Source of the DNA: CAYVSP01 sp964453655 | GTDB taxonomy: Bacteria; Patescibacteriota; Saccharimonadia; Saccharimonadales; CAYVSP01 | DNA length: 19,906 bases | Assembly (NCBI GenBank): GCA_964453655.1 | Contig: CAYVSP010000015.1 | Coordinates: 1 to 19,906 of the forward strand | Direction of reading: 5' to 3' | Shown: in pieces, positions 1 to 6,903 of the stretch | Numbering within the stretch: position 1 is the stretch's first letter | Layout: each line of letters starts with the position of its first letter | Translations under genes and position numbers: made by a program | The notes under the pieces: model-generated | What the model was told of the DNA's origin: nothing | Databases searched by the model: none | The model's input: only the letters and a program-made list of their open reading frames with translations

Positions 1-55
1 GCCTTTCGGCACTAGGTCCTAAACCTAGCGTGTCTACCAATTCCACCACATCCGC
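1..55 (-). tRNA. tRNA-Leu (anticodon UAG), 3' part cut by window edge
   Basis: Read on the minus strand, the 5' acceptor strand GCGGATG begins at 55, followed by T8, a D-arm with GGTAGAC, and an anticodon stem CTAGG/CCTAG (24-28 and 12-16) around the loop TTTAGGA. The anticodon UAG (19-21) decodes CUA/CUN leucine. The start of the long variable arm typical of tRNA-Leu (GCCGAAAGGC) is present. The variable arm's end, T-arm and 3' acceptor strand lie outside the window. It follows the OMPDC-like gene by about 35 nt in the same direction and may be co-transcribed with it. Confidence 0.95.
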
Positions 56-90
56 ATTGCAAATATTCTAGATTAATCCAAGCAGCTGGT

Positions 91-864
91 CTATAGCGCA
101 ATAGCTGCGTCGTCCAATATTCTATAGAATGCCTGCCGAACTTCGGCAATGTCATGATGGCCCATGTGATGACCGGTTGCGAAGTAATCAGCTCCCTGTG
201 ATAGTGCTTCACTGGGCGTCATTATCCTTTTATGATTGCCTCTATCCTCGTCAGAAAAACGAATTCCGGTTGCAATAACAAGCATAGTGGGGTCGACTTC
301 TTTAACAGCCTGAACTTCATGGCCAGAACAGCTTATTACCCTTATACCTAGTTCCTTTGCTAACTCGGCATGCCTCTGCACTTTTTCAAAAGGAGTCCTG
401 CCAAATTCATCAAGACAATCCTCTTCTGACATAGTTGAAGGAACCGAAGTTAGTACAAGATCAGTAAGCATGTCATCTGCGTCTATTTCCTGGGCGATTG
501 TCTTGATTGCTTCAACGCCACTCCTTACTGACTCTCTTCCGGCAGGACCGTTTATACTTATAAAGCGTGGCTTTAAGTGCTGCCCAACCACAAAAGATGA
601 CATGGTGGCGCTGATTTGGTCTGGCCCATTAGGCACGCTGATATCAAGGAACATGGCTCCTGCTCTTAGGCGTCTTGCTTCATCTGGCTTTAGGTGTACG
701 AGCGTAGCAAAATTAAGCTTTATTGCAGCTACCTCTCTCGGCGTCCGATCCAGATAACGACCTAACCAGGGTGGTCTATCAAAAGCTACAATAAATTTTT
801 CAGCTGCCCGCCTTCTTTGCTTATTAAGTGGCCAGCTTGGTGTATTTGGTCCTAGTTCAGTCAC
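91..864 (-). CDS. Orotidine-5'-phosphate decarboxylase (OMPDC/HUMPS)-superfamily protein with degenerate active site
   Basis: 257 aa, GTG start. The TIM-barrel landmarks of PyrF are recognisable in order: FIVAFD (24-29), IKLN with Lys49, AMFLDISVPNGPD (70-82), ISING (102-106) and a C-terminal ATGIRF...RIMTPSEALSQGADYFATGHH stretch (198-233), which matches the PyrF phosphate-gripper pattern PGIR...RRxxTPxxAxxxGADxxVxGR. The core catalytic pattern D-x-K-x-x-D reads D74-I-S76-V-P-N79, so the catalytic Lys and the second Asp are replaced by Ser and Asn with no gap in the alignment. The usual GR phosphate ligand is GH (231-232). Family membership is well supported. Decarboxylase activity is doubtful, so no pyrF symbol is given. 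It lies 21 nt downstream of rsmD in the same operon, with no clear Shine-Dalgarno site. It could bind a nucleotide or sugar phosphate, or have a different reaction. Confidence 0.75.
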   Translation of the reverse strand: MTELGPNTPSWPLNKQRRRAAEKFIVAFDRPPWLGRYLDRTPREVAAIKLNFATLVHLKPDEARRLRAGAMFLDISVPNGPDQISATMSSFVVGQHLKPRFISINGPAGRESVRSGVEAIKTIAQEIDADDMLTDLVLTSVPSTMSEEDCLDEFGRTPFEKVQRHAELAKELGIRVISCSGHEVQAVKEVDPTMLVIATGIRFSDEDRGNHKRIMTPSEALSQGADYFATGHHMGHHDIAEVRQAFYRILDDAAIAL

Positions 865-885
865 TGAAGTTATTAAAACATAGAT

Positions 886-1419
886 TCAACTTTTTCGGTA
901 AAAGATGAGCTGGCTATCGCCGTAATTTCGCTCAATAAGCTGTTCTAGCTCTTTAAAGATGGGTGGTTTCATGTGTCCGGGCCAATCTAAGACATATAAA
1001 CCATTTGATTTTGCATGTGTGGTTAGTTTTTGCAAAAGTGGTTCCTGCAAATCATCGTACGGCGGAGCTGCTATTACTATGTCGAATTGAGCATCTTTAT
1101 TGTTATCTGACCAGCCGCTAGCATTGGCGCGCACTGCCTTCATAAGACTCTTACTAATTTTTAGGGCTTCCATGTTGTCTAGAATGGTGCTGTAAGCTCG
1201 TTTATCAACATCGATAGCCAGAACTTTCGCGGCGCCATGGCTGATGGCTTCAAGCGCCACGGCGCCACTGCCTGCAAATGCATCCAAGATGCTTAGCCCA
1301 GTTATGTCACCCAACATATTAAAGAGAGCCCCGCGCATCTTGTCGCTCATAGGATGCGTACGACGCCCTTTAGGAGCATCTATATTTCGTCCTCGCAAAC
1401 TGCCTGAAATAATGCGCAT
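886..1419 (-). CDS. rsmD: 16S rRNA (guanine(966)-N2)-methyltransferase RsmD
   Basis: 177 aa from the chosen start. RsmD uses SAM to methylate N2 of G966 in the small-subunit rRNA. The N-terminus MRIISGSLRGRNI and the segment RRTHPMSDKMRGALFNMLG are typical of the family. Motif I is ILDAFAGSG (44-52), with the acidic post-motif segment AIDVD (68-72). The catalytic [DNS]PP[YF] motif is APPY (118-121), so its usual acidic residue is Ala. An ORF extends 16 codons upstream to 1467, but the conserved MRIISG start at 1419 is preferred: its ATG shares one base with the stop of the upstream gene (TAATG), which suggests translational coupling. A GAAG before the start may serve as a weak ribosome-binding site. 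Confidence 0.9.
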   Translation of the reverse strand: MRIISGSLRGRNIDAPKGRRTHPMSDKMRGALFNMLGDITGLSILDAFAGSGAVALEAISHGAAKVLAIDVDKRAYSTILDNMEALKISKSLMKAVRANASGWSDNNKDAQFDIVIAAPPYDDLQEPLLQKLTTHAKSNGLYVLDWPGHMKPPIFKELEQLIERNYGDSQLIFYRKS

Positions 1420-2240
1420 TACTTCTGCAATTTTACCAGATTGGCTTCGCGCATCGCGGCATACCAAGCTAGTGTGACTGTCTGAACAAGGGCTGGTCCG
1501 AGCTTATGCCGGACCTGATAAGCCAATTTGGGCGTCCAGCCCTTGCGATAATAGACGCCATACATATCAAGCACAGCTATTTCGCGTGCCGTCCTCTTAA
1601 ACCATTCACTAAGCCCTATTTCCATAAAACGTTCTACTTCGGCTGTGGTCGGTATAGCTTCACCGAAGCTTAACGGCTTTAAAATGGTGGCGATGCCAAA
1701 TTCGAACAAATGGTGAGTAGTAAAAAGTCCTCTTGGACCCCAGACCTTCCAGTTTTTCTTCATAACTTCACGCTTGGTATCACCAGGAATAAAAAGCTTA
1801 TCTTTATAAGTTGTCCTAGTACTCATGGGTTCACCGCGCAATGCTTCAAGCGTCTTTTCGTATGGATAATGATGAGCCGGCGTCATTCCATCAACCAGAG
1901 CGTGAGCTAACCAGGCAGCCTCAAAGGCGGCACGCTCTTGATTACCCTTTTTGAGTTCACCTATTAACTGCCGGTAGTGCTCAGATATAAGTTTAAATAT
2001 TTTTGAGTCTTCATCATCGAAAGGGCTATAAAAGTGCCACGGCTCATCGCGGCCTGGGCTTTTGCGCTTAATGGCATCAGGGCCGTGCTTGCCTTCAAAG
2101 TAAAGAATTTGGCGAATAGGTGGAAAGGGTGACTCGTTCTTCGTTAGTTTGGTTAAATGGCGTCTGGCCACGCTATCAATCTTCTGATGGGCGCCTAATA
2201 TGCGTCCTGAAAATTTAGTAAACGATGTGCCTGAATACAT
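1419..2240 (-). CDS. Zinc-dependent phospholipase C / P1-nuclease-fold protein, no signal peptide
   Basis: 273 aa. The metal-ligand spacing of Bacillus cereus-type zinc phospholipase C can be followed through the protein: H18 in GAHQKID (PLC H14), W68-H69-F-Y (PLC HFYDP, H69), H113-x3-D117-x5-H123 in AHALVDGMTPAHH (PLC H118/D122/H128, identical spacing), and H176-x3-E180 in THHLFE (PLC H142/E146, identical spacing). The helical C-terminus TVTLAWYAAMR resembles the PLC terminal helix. These family enzymes are normally secreted and use the mature N-terminal Trp as a zinc ligand. Here there is no signal peptide and no such Trp, so the protein is probably cytosolic and the third zinc site may differ. 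The substrate is unknown (phosphodiester or nucleic acid both possible). It starts 7 nt after the recG stop, and its own stop overlaps the rsmD start. Confidence 0.7.
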   Translation of the reverse strand: MYSGTSFTKFSGRILGAHQKIDSVARRHLTKLTKNESPFPPIRQILYFEGKHGPDAIKRKSPGRDEPWHFYSPFDDEDSKIFKLISEHYRQLIGELKKGNQERAAFEAAWLAHALVDGMTPAHHYPYEKTLEALRGEPMSTRTTYKDKLFIPGDTKREVMKKNWKVWGPRGLFTTHHLFEFGIATILKPLSFGEAIPTTAEVERFMEIGLSEWFKRTAREIAVLDMYGVYYRKGWTPKLAYQVRHKLGPALVQTVTLAWYAAMREANLVKLQK

Positions 2241-2247
2241 AGTAAGG

Positions 2248-4284
2248 TTAGTTCAAATTTGTGACTGCGCGAAGTTCCTGAATTCGATGAGATAAGCGTT
2301 TGTATTTTAACAGATTTTCCTGCTTATCGATGAACGCTTGAGCTGCCTGGCGTGCTTGGGCAATTAGTTTTGTATCGCTTAATTTGGCCACTCGCAGGTC
2401 TAGCAGACCATGCTGCTGCGTCCCGTAAATTGCACCGGGACCGCGCAGATCCAGGTCTAGCTCGGCAAGTTCAAAGCCGTCCGCTGAAGATGCTACTGCC
2501 TGCAGGCGTCTGCTCGGCTTACCAGTCTCTTTAAGCATAAGATAACAGTAACCTTGGTGTTCGCTTCGTCCGACACGGCCGCGCAATTGATGAATCTGTG
2601 CCAAACCAAAACGCTCGGCGTCTTCAATAAGCATGCCGGTCGCATTTGGCACGTCAACGCCAACTTCAATTACTGTCGTAGCAACCAAGACGTCCAATTC
2701 ATGCTTCAAAAATTGGTCCATAGTTTTTTGTTTATCATCAGGCTTCATCCTGCCATGTAGCAATCCGACCCGCCATTGCTTGAACGGACCATTGCACAGC
2801 TCTTTATAAGTCTTTTCGGCTGAAACAGTGTCAGATACACTATTTTCACTGATAAGTGGCGTTACCACGAAAGCTTGCCGACCGCTAGCGAGCTGCTCAA
2901 TAACCTTCTTATAGACCTCCAAACGAGAGCTAGGCAATACTAACGCAGTCTCAATCGGGCGACGATTAGACGGCTTGGCGTCGATAACAGAAATGTCGAG
3001 TTCGCCGTAAAGTGTAAGCGCTAAGCTACGCGGAATTGGTGTAGCACTCAGAGAAAGAAAATGCGGCATATGTCCGGCTTTAGCTAATAGTTTTTTTCGC
3101 TGTTCAACACCAAAGCGATGCTGCTCATCAATAATTACTAAACTAAGCCTGTGCATATCCACTTTATCCTGGATCAGGGCATGGGTACCAACAATAAGTC
3201 GCACCTCTCCGTTCTTTATGCGCTCATAGGCTTCTTGCTTTTGTTTGGGTTGAAGGCTGCCAACCAAAAGACTTAATTGGTCAGCAAAGCCAAGCGGTTC
3301 AAGTAGTTTGTAGATTGTATTAGCGTGTTGTCGCGCTAAAAGCTCAGTTGGAGCCATAAAAGCCACTTGGAAACCTTGCTCCATCGCCATAAGGGCGGCC
3401 ATGGTTGCCACCACGGTTTTGCCTGATCCCACATCTCCTTCAACAAGACGGTTCATAGGTTGTTCTTTTTGCATATCCAGATAAATTTGCCAAACTACTT
3501 TGCGTTGAGCATTTGTGAGCTTAAAGGGCAGTTGTTTCACGAAGGACTTGGCCAGCTTTTCTTTAAACGGTATTTTGAATGAATGGTCTTTAAGAAGCTC
3601 ATGCTTATTGAGGAGAGCTGCTAATGTCAGCTCAAAAACTTCTTCAAAACCCAGACGCCTCTTAGCCTTAAGTAACTCATCGGCCTGCGACGGAAAGTGC
3701 ATCGTTTGTACAGCGCGAGCATGGGGAAGTAGTTTTTCCTGCTCAATTAGCCATTTTGGCAATGTTTCCGGCATTTTTTGGATCAACGGTATAAGCTCGC
3801 GTATGATACGGCGCACTTGATGAGATTTAAGGCCTTTGGTCTCACCGTAGATGGGTACAATCCGCGCGGTATTAACCGGAAAACTGCTAACTAACTCTAT
3901 GGACGGATTCTGGATACTCAGGCGTTGATAATGCAATCCAAATTCTCCTGAAATGAAATATTCCTGGTCGACGTTTAACGATGCCGCGCGATATGGTTGA
4001 TTAAACCAGACTAAGCGAAGACTGCCGGTTTCATCGCTGGCAACTGCTTCAGTTATATGCATGCCACGGCGAACGTAGTGCCCCTTAGCCTGTTTAATAG
4101 TGGCTTTGATTGTTACCACCCCTGGTTTAATACGTTGGATGTCCTGTAATTCCGAGTAATCGTCATAACGGCGCGGAAAATAGTAAACCAGATCCTCAAC
4201 TGTCTTTATCTGTAAGATCGCAATTTTTTTTGCTAGCTCACTGCCCACACCTTTAACATTAGTAATCGGACTATTCAGAGTCAT
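2248..4284 (-). CDS. recG: ATP-dependent DNA helicase RecG
   Basis: 678 aa, normal full length. RecG is a monomeric branch-migration helicase that reverses stalled forks and remodels Holliday junctions and D-/R-loops. The N-terminal helix-hairpin-helix segment (ITNVKGVG) and the wedge/OB region (about 55-135) are present, then helicase motifs in order: Walker A GDVGSGKT (283-290), APTELLARQH (311-320), DEQH (386-389), LSATPIPRSLALT, and near the C-terminus TTVIEVGVDVPNA plus QLRGRVGRSEHQGYCYL. The C-terminal RecG wedge-contacting segment (DLDLRGPGAIYGTQQHG) is complete. Its ATG overlaps the end of the upstream 114-aa gene by 14 nt, so the two are co-transcribed and probably coupled. No disrupted residues were seen. 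Confidence 0.97.
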   Translation of the reverse strand: MTLNSPITNVKGVGSELAKKIAILQIKTVEDLVYYFPRRYDDYSELQDIQRIKPGVVTIKATIKQAKGHYVRRGMHITEAVASDETGSLRLVWFNQPYRAASLNVDQEYFISGEFGLHYQRLSIQNPSIELVSSFPVNTARIVPIYGETKGLKSHQVRRIIRELIPLIQKMPETLPKWLIEQEKLLPHARAVQTMHFPSQADELLKAKRRLGFEEVFELTLAALLNKHELLKDHSFKIPFKEKLAKSFVKQLPFKLTNAQRKVVWQIYLDMQKEQPMNRLVEGDVGSGKTVVATMAALMAMEQGFQVAFMAPTELLARQHANTIYKLLEPLGFADQLSLLVGSLQPKQKQEAYERIKNGEVRLIVGTHALIQDKVDMHRLSLVIIDEQHRFGVEQRKKLLAKAGHMPHFLSLSATPIPRSLALTLYGELDISVIDAKPSNRRPIETALVLPSSRLEVYKKVIEQLASGRQAFVVTPLISENSVSDTVSAEKTYKELCNGPFKQWRVGLLHGRMKPDDKQKTMDQFLKHELDVLVATTVIEVGVDVPNATGMLIEDAERFGLAQIHQLRGRVGRSEHQGYCYLMLKETGKPSRRLQAVASSADGFELAELDLDLRGPGAIYGTQQHGLLDLRVAKLSDTKLIAQARQAAQAFIDKQENLLKYKRLSHRIQELRAVTNLN

Positions 4285-4615
4285 GGTGGAACATTTTTAT
4301 CAGTTCTTTTCTAGTTTGACGCATACTTTCAAGCGGTAGTGGGGATACTTTATGGCTCGCACGCGCCGCCTTCAGCATATCTATACATATACCAAGCTCG
4401 TCTATTGTTAGTTCAAGCGGTGGCCGTGGGTTGTTGTCGTTCAGACCGTGTGGTGTGGAAGTCGAAACCTTATTGTAGAGATAGAGTTGCATGGGATCGC
4501 GATCATATGCTCTCTCAAAAGCTACTCTGGCACTCGCAAGTACAAGATCAGACAGCACCCTTCGGTCATGAGTGTCTGAACTATCAATAATAAGCGCCGT
4601 CCCAACAAACTCCAT
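4271..4615 (-). CDS. Hypothetical protein, 114 aa, first gene of the recG operon
   Basis: I do not recognise this protein. It is 114 aa with no membrane segment, no cysteine pairs for metal binding and no signal peptide. The middle part, STPHGLNDNNPRPPLELT, looks disordered or loop-rich. The flanks (about 20-40 and 70-110) look helical, with a Lys/Arg/His-rich C-terminus (RQTRKELIKMFHHDSE). The evidence that it is a real gene is its 14-nt overlap with recG in a different frame, its position at the head of the operon, and an AT-rich promoter-like sequence just upstream. No ribosome-binding site is seen; the start may be leaderless. Confidence 0.65.
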   Translation of the reverse strand: MEFVGTALIIDSSDTHDRRVLSDLVLASARVAFERAYDRDPMQLYLYNKVSTSTPHGLNDNNPRPPLELTIDELGICIDMLKAARASHKVSPLPLESMRQTRKELIKMFHHDSE

Positions 4616-4618
4616 GTG

Positions 4619-4629
4619 ATTATATTCTA
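4619..4629 (-). promoter_or_regulatory. Candidate -10 element(s) for the recG operon
   Basis: On the minus strand the 11 nt hold overlapping TAGAAT (4629-4624) and TATAAT (4624-4619), ending 3 nt before the ATG of the 114-aa gene. The upstream TAGAAT would place transcription start at or next to the ATG, giving a leaderless or near-leaderless mRNA. No convincing -35 element is at the standard spacing (a TTGCGG lies 15 nt upstream of TAGAAT). Confidence 0.35.
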
Positions 4630-4674
4630 TCTTTTGTATCTACACCGCAAGCATTAGAAGATTTGGGAAGAGAA

Positions 4675-4790
4675 GCAGCGGTTTGCGCCAGCAAATCCCG
4701 ATTTATTCGGGAAGCTGCGATGAGAAACCCAAGCCGGAGGTCCCATTTACCTGTGTTACAGGCCAAATGGGCCGCGCATGGGTGTCTCAT
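4675..4790. other. Multi-stem inverted-repeat block (candidate structured RNA)
   Basis: Nearly the whole gap between the methyltransferase stop and the recG operon folds. Left half: a three-way junction with GCAGC/GCTGC (4675-4679/4714-4718) enclosing TTTGC-GCCA-GCAAA (4682-4695) and CCCGA-TTTAT-TCGGG (4697-4711). Right half: an 11-of-12-bp stem (4720-4731/4779-4790) enclosing a long hairpin, CCCATTT/AAATGGG (4742-4748/4765-4771) topped by CCTGT-GTT-ACAGG (4750-4762). The outer right stem reaches over the methyltransferase stop codon on the minus strand. There is no U-run at either end, so it is not a classical terminator. I could not match it to tmRNA, SRP RNA, RNase P, a T-box or a named riboswitch. 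Which strand is transcribed is unknown. Confidence 0.5.
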
Positions 4791-5554
4791 TTGTTCACTT
4801 TGCGTACCAAGAAGAAAGTGCTAGGGCCAAAGTAAGTCTTGGCTAATATTGTTTGCATAGGAGTCTCCAAGGTCAACATAAATTTAGTTGGGAGCACTTT
4901 TTTGAGCCCGGGCAAACGCAGGTTAGAAACCGAAAGTGTCCGCTCGACTTTTAGACCAGCGTGCGCCAGCTGCTTAATAACAGTTTTAGGATTATGGTTT
5001 ACGAAAGGAATTTCATCTTTCTGTTTGTTAGCTTTTGAGCGAATGTCAACCGGTTCAGCCGGAAATCGCTTCAATTTTGCAATCTGCTTAAGGCGATTCC
5101 TAAAATGCGCGTAGTTAGCTACTTCTAAAATAAACATACCCTCACTAGAAAGTACTCGGGCAATCTCCTTGAATTCGGCAGCCGGATTCGGCAAATGGTG
5201 CATGACACGAATCATAGTTACGAGGTCAATGGTCGACTCTTCCCACGGCAGGCTATCAGCCTGCACTAAACGGCGTTCGATATCAGGGTAGTTCTTTAGA
5301 TACTCAGCTGCAATGTCGAGCTGTTGCTGTGAGGGCTCAGCCAGCGTTACATTGTCGGCGTATTCTTTAAGTAAAACGCACAGCCGACCGTAGCCGCCAC
5401 CAATATCAACCGCATGCTGAAAGTGTTTGCCTTTAAGTAGTCGCTTGATAGCAACAACCTCGGCGGCGTTTTCATAATCACGCCCATCCCAATAATGAAG
5501 ATAGTTGTGAGCTGGATCGTTATATTGAGTAGCCGTCAGTTTGTTTTGGGGCAT
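4787..5554 (-). CDS. Class I SAM-dependent methyltransferase (UbiE/BioC-like), substrate unknown
   Basis: 255 aa. The Rossmann methyltransferase core is clear: motif I AVDIGGGYGRL (48-58), an acidic residue ending strand 2 in LAEPS (E73), AD (99-100) after strand 3, and motif IV/post-IV IDLVTMIRVMHHLPNPAAEFKEIARVL in about 109-135. This is the Methyltransf_11 type seen in small-molecule methylases. The last 100 residues are basic and may bind the substrate, but I cannot name it. The gene follows tyrS by 17 nt in the same direction, so it is probably co-transcribed. No ribosome-binding site stands out. The stop lies inside the right-hand stem of the intergenic structured block. Confidence 0.8.
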   Translation of the reverse strand: MPQNKLTATQYNDPAHNYLHYWDGRDYENAAEVVAIKRLLKGKHFQHAVDIGGGYGRLCVLLKEYADNVTLAEPSQQQLDIAAEYLKNYPDIERRLVQADSLPWEESTIDLVTMIRVMHHLPNPAAEFKEIARVLSSEGMFILEVANYAHFRNRLKQIAKLKRFPAEPVDIRSKANKQKDEIPFVNHNPKTVIKQLAHAGLKVERTLSVSNLRLPGLKKVLPTKFMLTLETPMQTILAKTYFGPSTFFLVRKVNK

Positions 5555-5571
5555 TGCGAGTCAAGTTTAGA

Positions 5572-6798
5572 CTATTTTTCAATTATCGCGAAGCTATTTT
5601 TGCCACGCTTAAGCAAGTTTGCACCATTCTTAAGCGGCGCCGGTTGATTAATGTCAACTTTGCTGCCATTTACCGTTATTGCACCATTGGCTTGAAAATT
5701 ACGGGCTTCGGTTTTTGAGGCTGCTAGCCCTGCACCTACAATCGTTTCGGCTAGATCGCTGCTTGCTTTGGTAACCGTCAGTTCTTTCTTGAGTATGGCA
5801 ACTTCTGAGGCACCCAGTTCATTAAAGTCACCCTCGCCAAACAACACATTGGTTACCTTTTTGACGCTGTCAGCCCGCGCTTTGCCATGCACTAGTTTGG
5901 TTACCTCATAAGCCAGCGTTTTCTGGGCAATACGGTTACTACGATCTTTCTCAAAACTAGTCATAATCTGCTTGATGGCTGGCTTATCAAGCTCAGTAAA
6001 GATTTTGAGATACTCACCGGCGCCTTTATCGTCAACATTGAGCCAAAATTGATAGAATTGATAAACGCTGGTTTTGTTTTCATCAAGCCAGATAGCCCCG
6101 GCCTCTGATTTTCCAAATTTCTTACCAGTGGCTTTATTGATAACAAGAGGCAAGGTTATAGCGTGTGTTTCTTTGCCGCGAACTCGGCGAATAAGTTCTA
6201 CTCCTGAGAGACAATTGCCCCACTGATCCGATCCGCCTAGTTGCAGTGTTGCGCCAAAACTATCAAACAGATGTAAGTAATCTACGCCTTGAAGAACGGT
6301 ATAACTAAACTCGGCAAAGCTTATGCCGGCGCTACCTTCACCAAGCCGTTTGGCAATGTAATCGCGCTGAATAAGCGGCGTCATGCTGAAATGTTTGCCG
6401 TAATCGCGCAAAAAGTCTATAACACTTAGATCTCTTGTCCAATCAAGATTATTAACTAATGTAAACTTTTGGCCGGCTAAGACTTTTTTGAGCTGTTCTT
6501 CAGCTTTTTTTACGTTAAAGGCTACCGTCTTCTCGTCTTGAAGTTGTCGCTCGGAATCCTTGCCGCCAGGGTCACCAATTAAGCTGGTCGCGCCGCCCGC
6601 TAGAATAATGGCTTTATGGCCATGCCGGATAAATAACTTATCAAGCATCATAGCGGCTAAATTTCCGACCGTTTGTGAGTCGGCCGACGCGTCAAAGCCA
6701 TGATAAAAGGTCCATTTCTTTTTATCTAATTCAGTTAAATCCGTGAAGGTAGTCTGGTTCAGAAAACCACGCCACTGTAGTTCTTCAGATAAGGTCAT
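5572..6798 (-). CDS. tyrS: Tyrosyl-tRNA synthetase
   Basis: 408 aa, bacterial TyrRS length and order: a Rossmann catalytic domain, an anticodon-binding helical domain and a C-terminal S4 RNA-binding domain (about 345-405, with KTEARNFQANGAITVNG). Specificity and ATP-site landmarks: YHGFDASADS (32-41), GDPGGKDSER (75-84), YTVLQGVDYLHL (166-177), GGSDQWGN (188-195) and the KMSKS loop KFGKS (227-231). The HIGH signature that should follow DS is TVGN (43-46), losing both histidines, and the TyrRS 'PTADS' Thr is Ser (S38). It is the only TyrRS in the window. The start at 6798 keeps the usual N-terminus. It has no Shine-Dalgarno site; a TACACT 6 nt before the ATG could be a -10 element for a leaderless mRNA. 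Confidence 0.95.
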   Translation of the reverse strand: MTLSEELQWRGFLNQTTFTDLTELDKKKWTFYHGFDASADSQTVGNLAAMMLDKLFIRHGHKAIILAGGATSLIGDPGGKDSERQLQDEKTVAFNVKKAEEQLKKVLAGQKFTLVNNLDWTRDLSVIDFLRDYGKHFSMTPLIQRDYIAKRLGEGSAGISFAEFSYTVLQGVDYLHLFDSFGATLQLGGSDQWGNCLSGVELIRRVRGKETHAITLPLVINKATGKKFGKSEAGAIWLDENKTSVYQFYQFWLNVDDKGAGEYLKIFTELDKPAIKQIMTSFEKDRSNRIAQKTLAYEVTKLVHGKARADSVKKVTNVLFGEGDFNELGASEVAILKKELTVTKASSDLAETIVGAGLAASKTEARNFQANGAITVNGSKVDINQPAPLKNGANLLKRGKNSFAIIEK

Positions 6799-6861
6799 AG
6801 CAACAGTGTACTACAACGGCCAAAATGCTTCATATTGGTAGTGCTTTTTGTTGTTAAAATT

Positions 6862-6870
6862 TGCTATAAT
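6862..6870 (+). promoter_or_regulatory. Extended -10 promoter for the penicillin-binding protein gene
   Basis: TGC followed by a perfect TATAAT (6865-6870), an extended -10. No good -35 lies 16-18 nt upstream, which fits an extended -10 promoter. Predicted start is near 6877. The word TTTGCTATAAT recurs, nearly identical, before clpC and radA. A short hairpin TAATGC-CAAGGA-GCATTA (6875-6892) places the only AGGAG in the leader largely in its loop. Confidence 0.7.
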
Positions 6871-6876
6871 AGCGTA

Positions 6877-6897
6877 ATGCCAAGGAGCATTATTTAG
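6877..6897 (+). CDS. Possible leaderless six-codon upstream ORF
   Basis: An ATG lies exactly 6 nt after the TATAAT box, where transcription should start. It opens a six-codon frame, MPRSII, ending in TAG at 6895-6897, 6 nt before the penicillin-binding protein ATG. It is short enough to occur by chance; the argument for it is only its position at the predicted transcript 5' end and its close spacing to the main gene. Confidence 0.2.
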   Translation: MPRSII

Positions 6898-6903
6898 GTA
6901 AGT

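Noticed and set aside
1420..1467. Longer rsmD start at 1467, adding 16 residues
   Set aside because: The added residues do not look like RsmD, whereas MRIISG at 1419 is the conserved family start and is coupled to the upstream stop.
4742..4771. Long hairpin as the rho-independent terminator of the tyrS operon
   Set aside because: No U-run follows it on either strand.
4675..4790. Structured block as SRP RNA, T-box or c-di-GMP riboswitch
   Set aside because: Only short look-alike words were found (for example GAAGCAGC, GGGACCTCCGG); the conserved cores and their spacing are absent.
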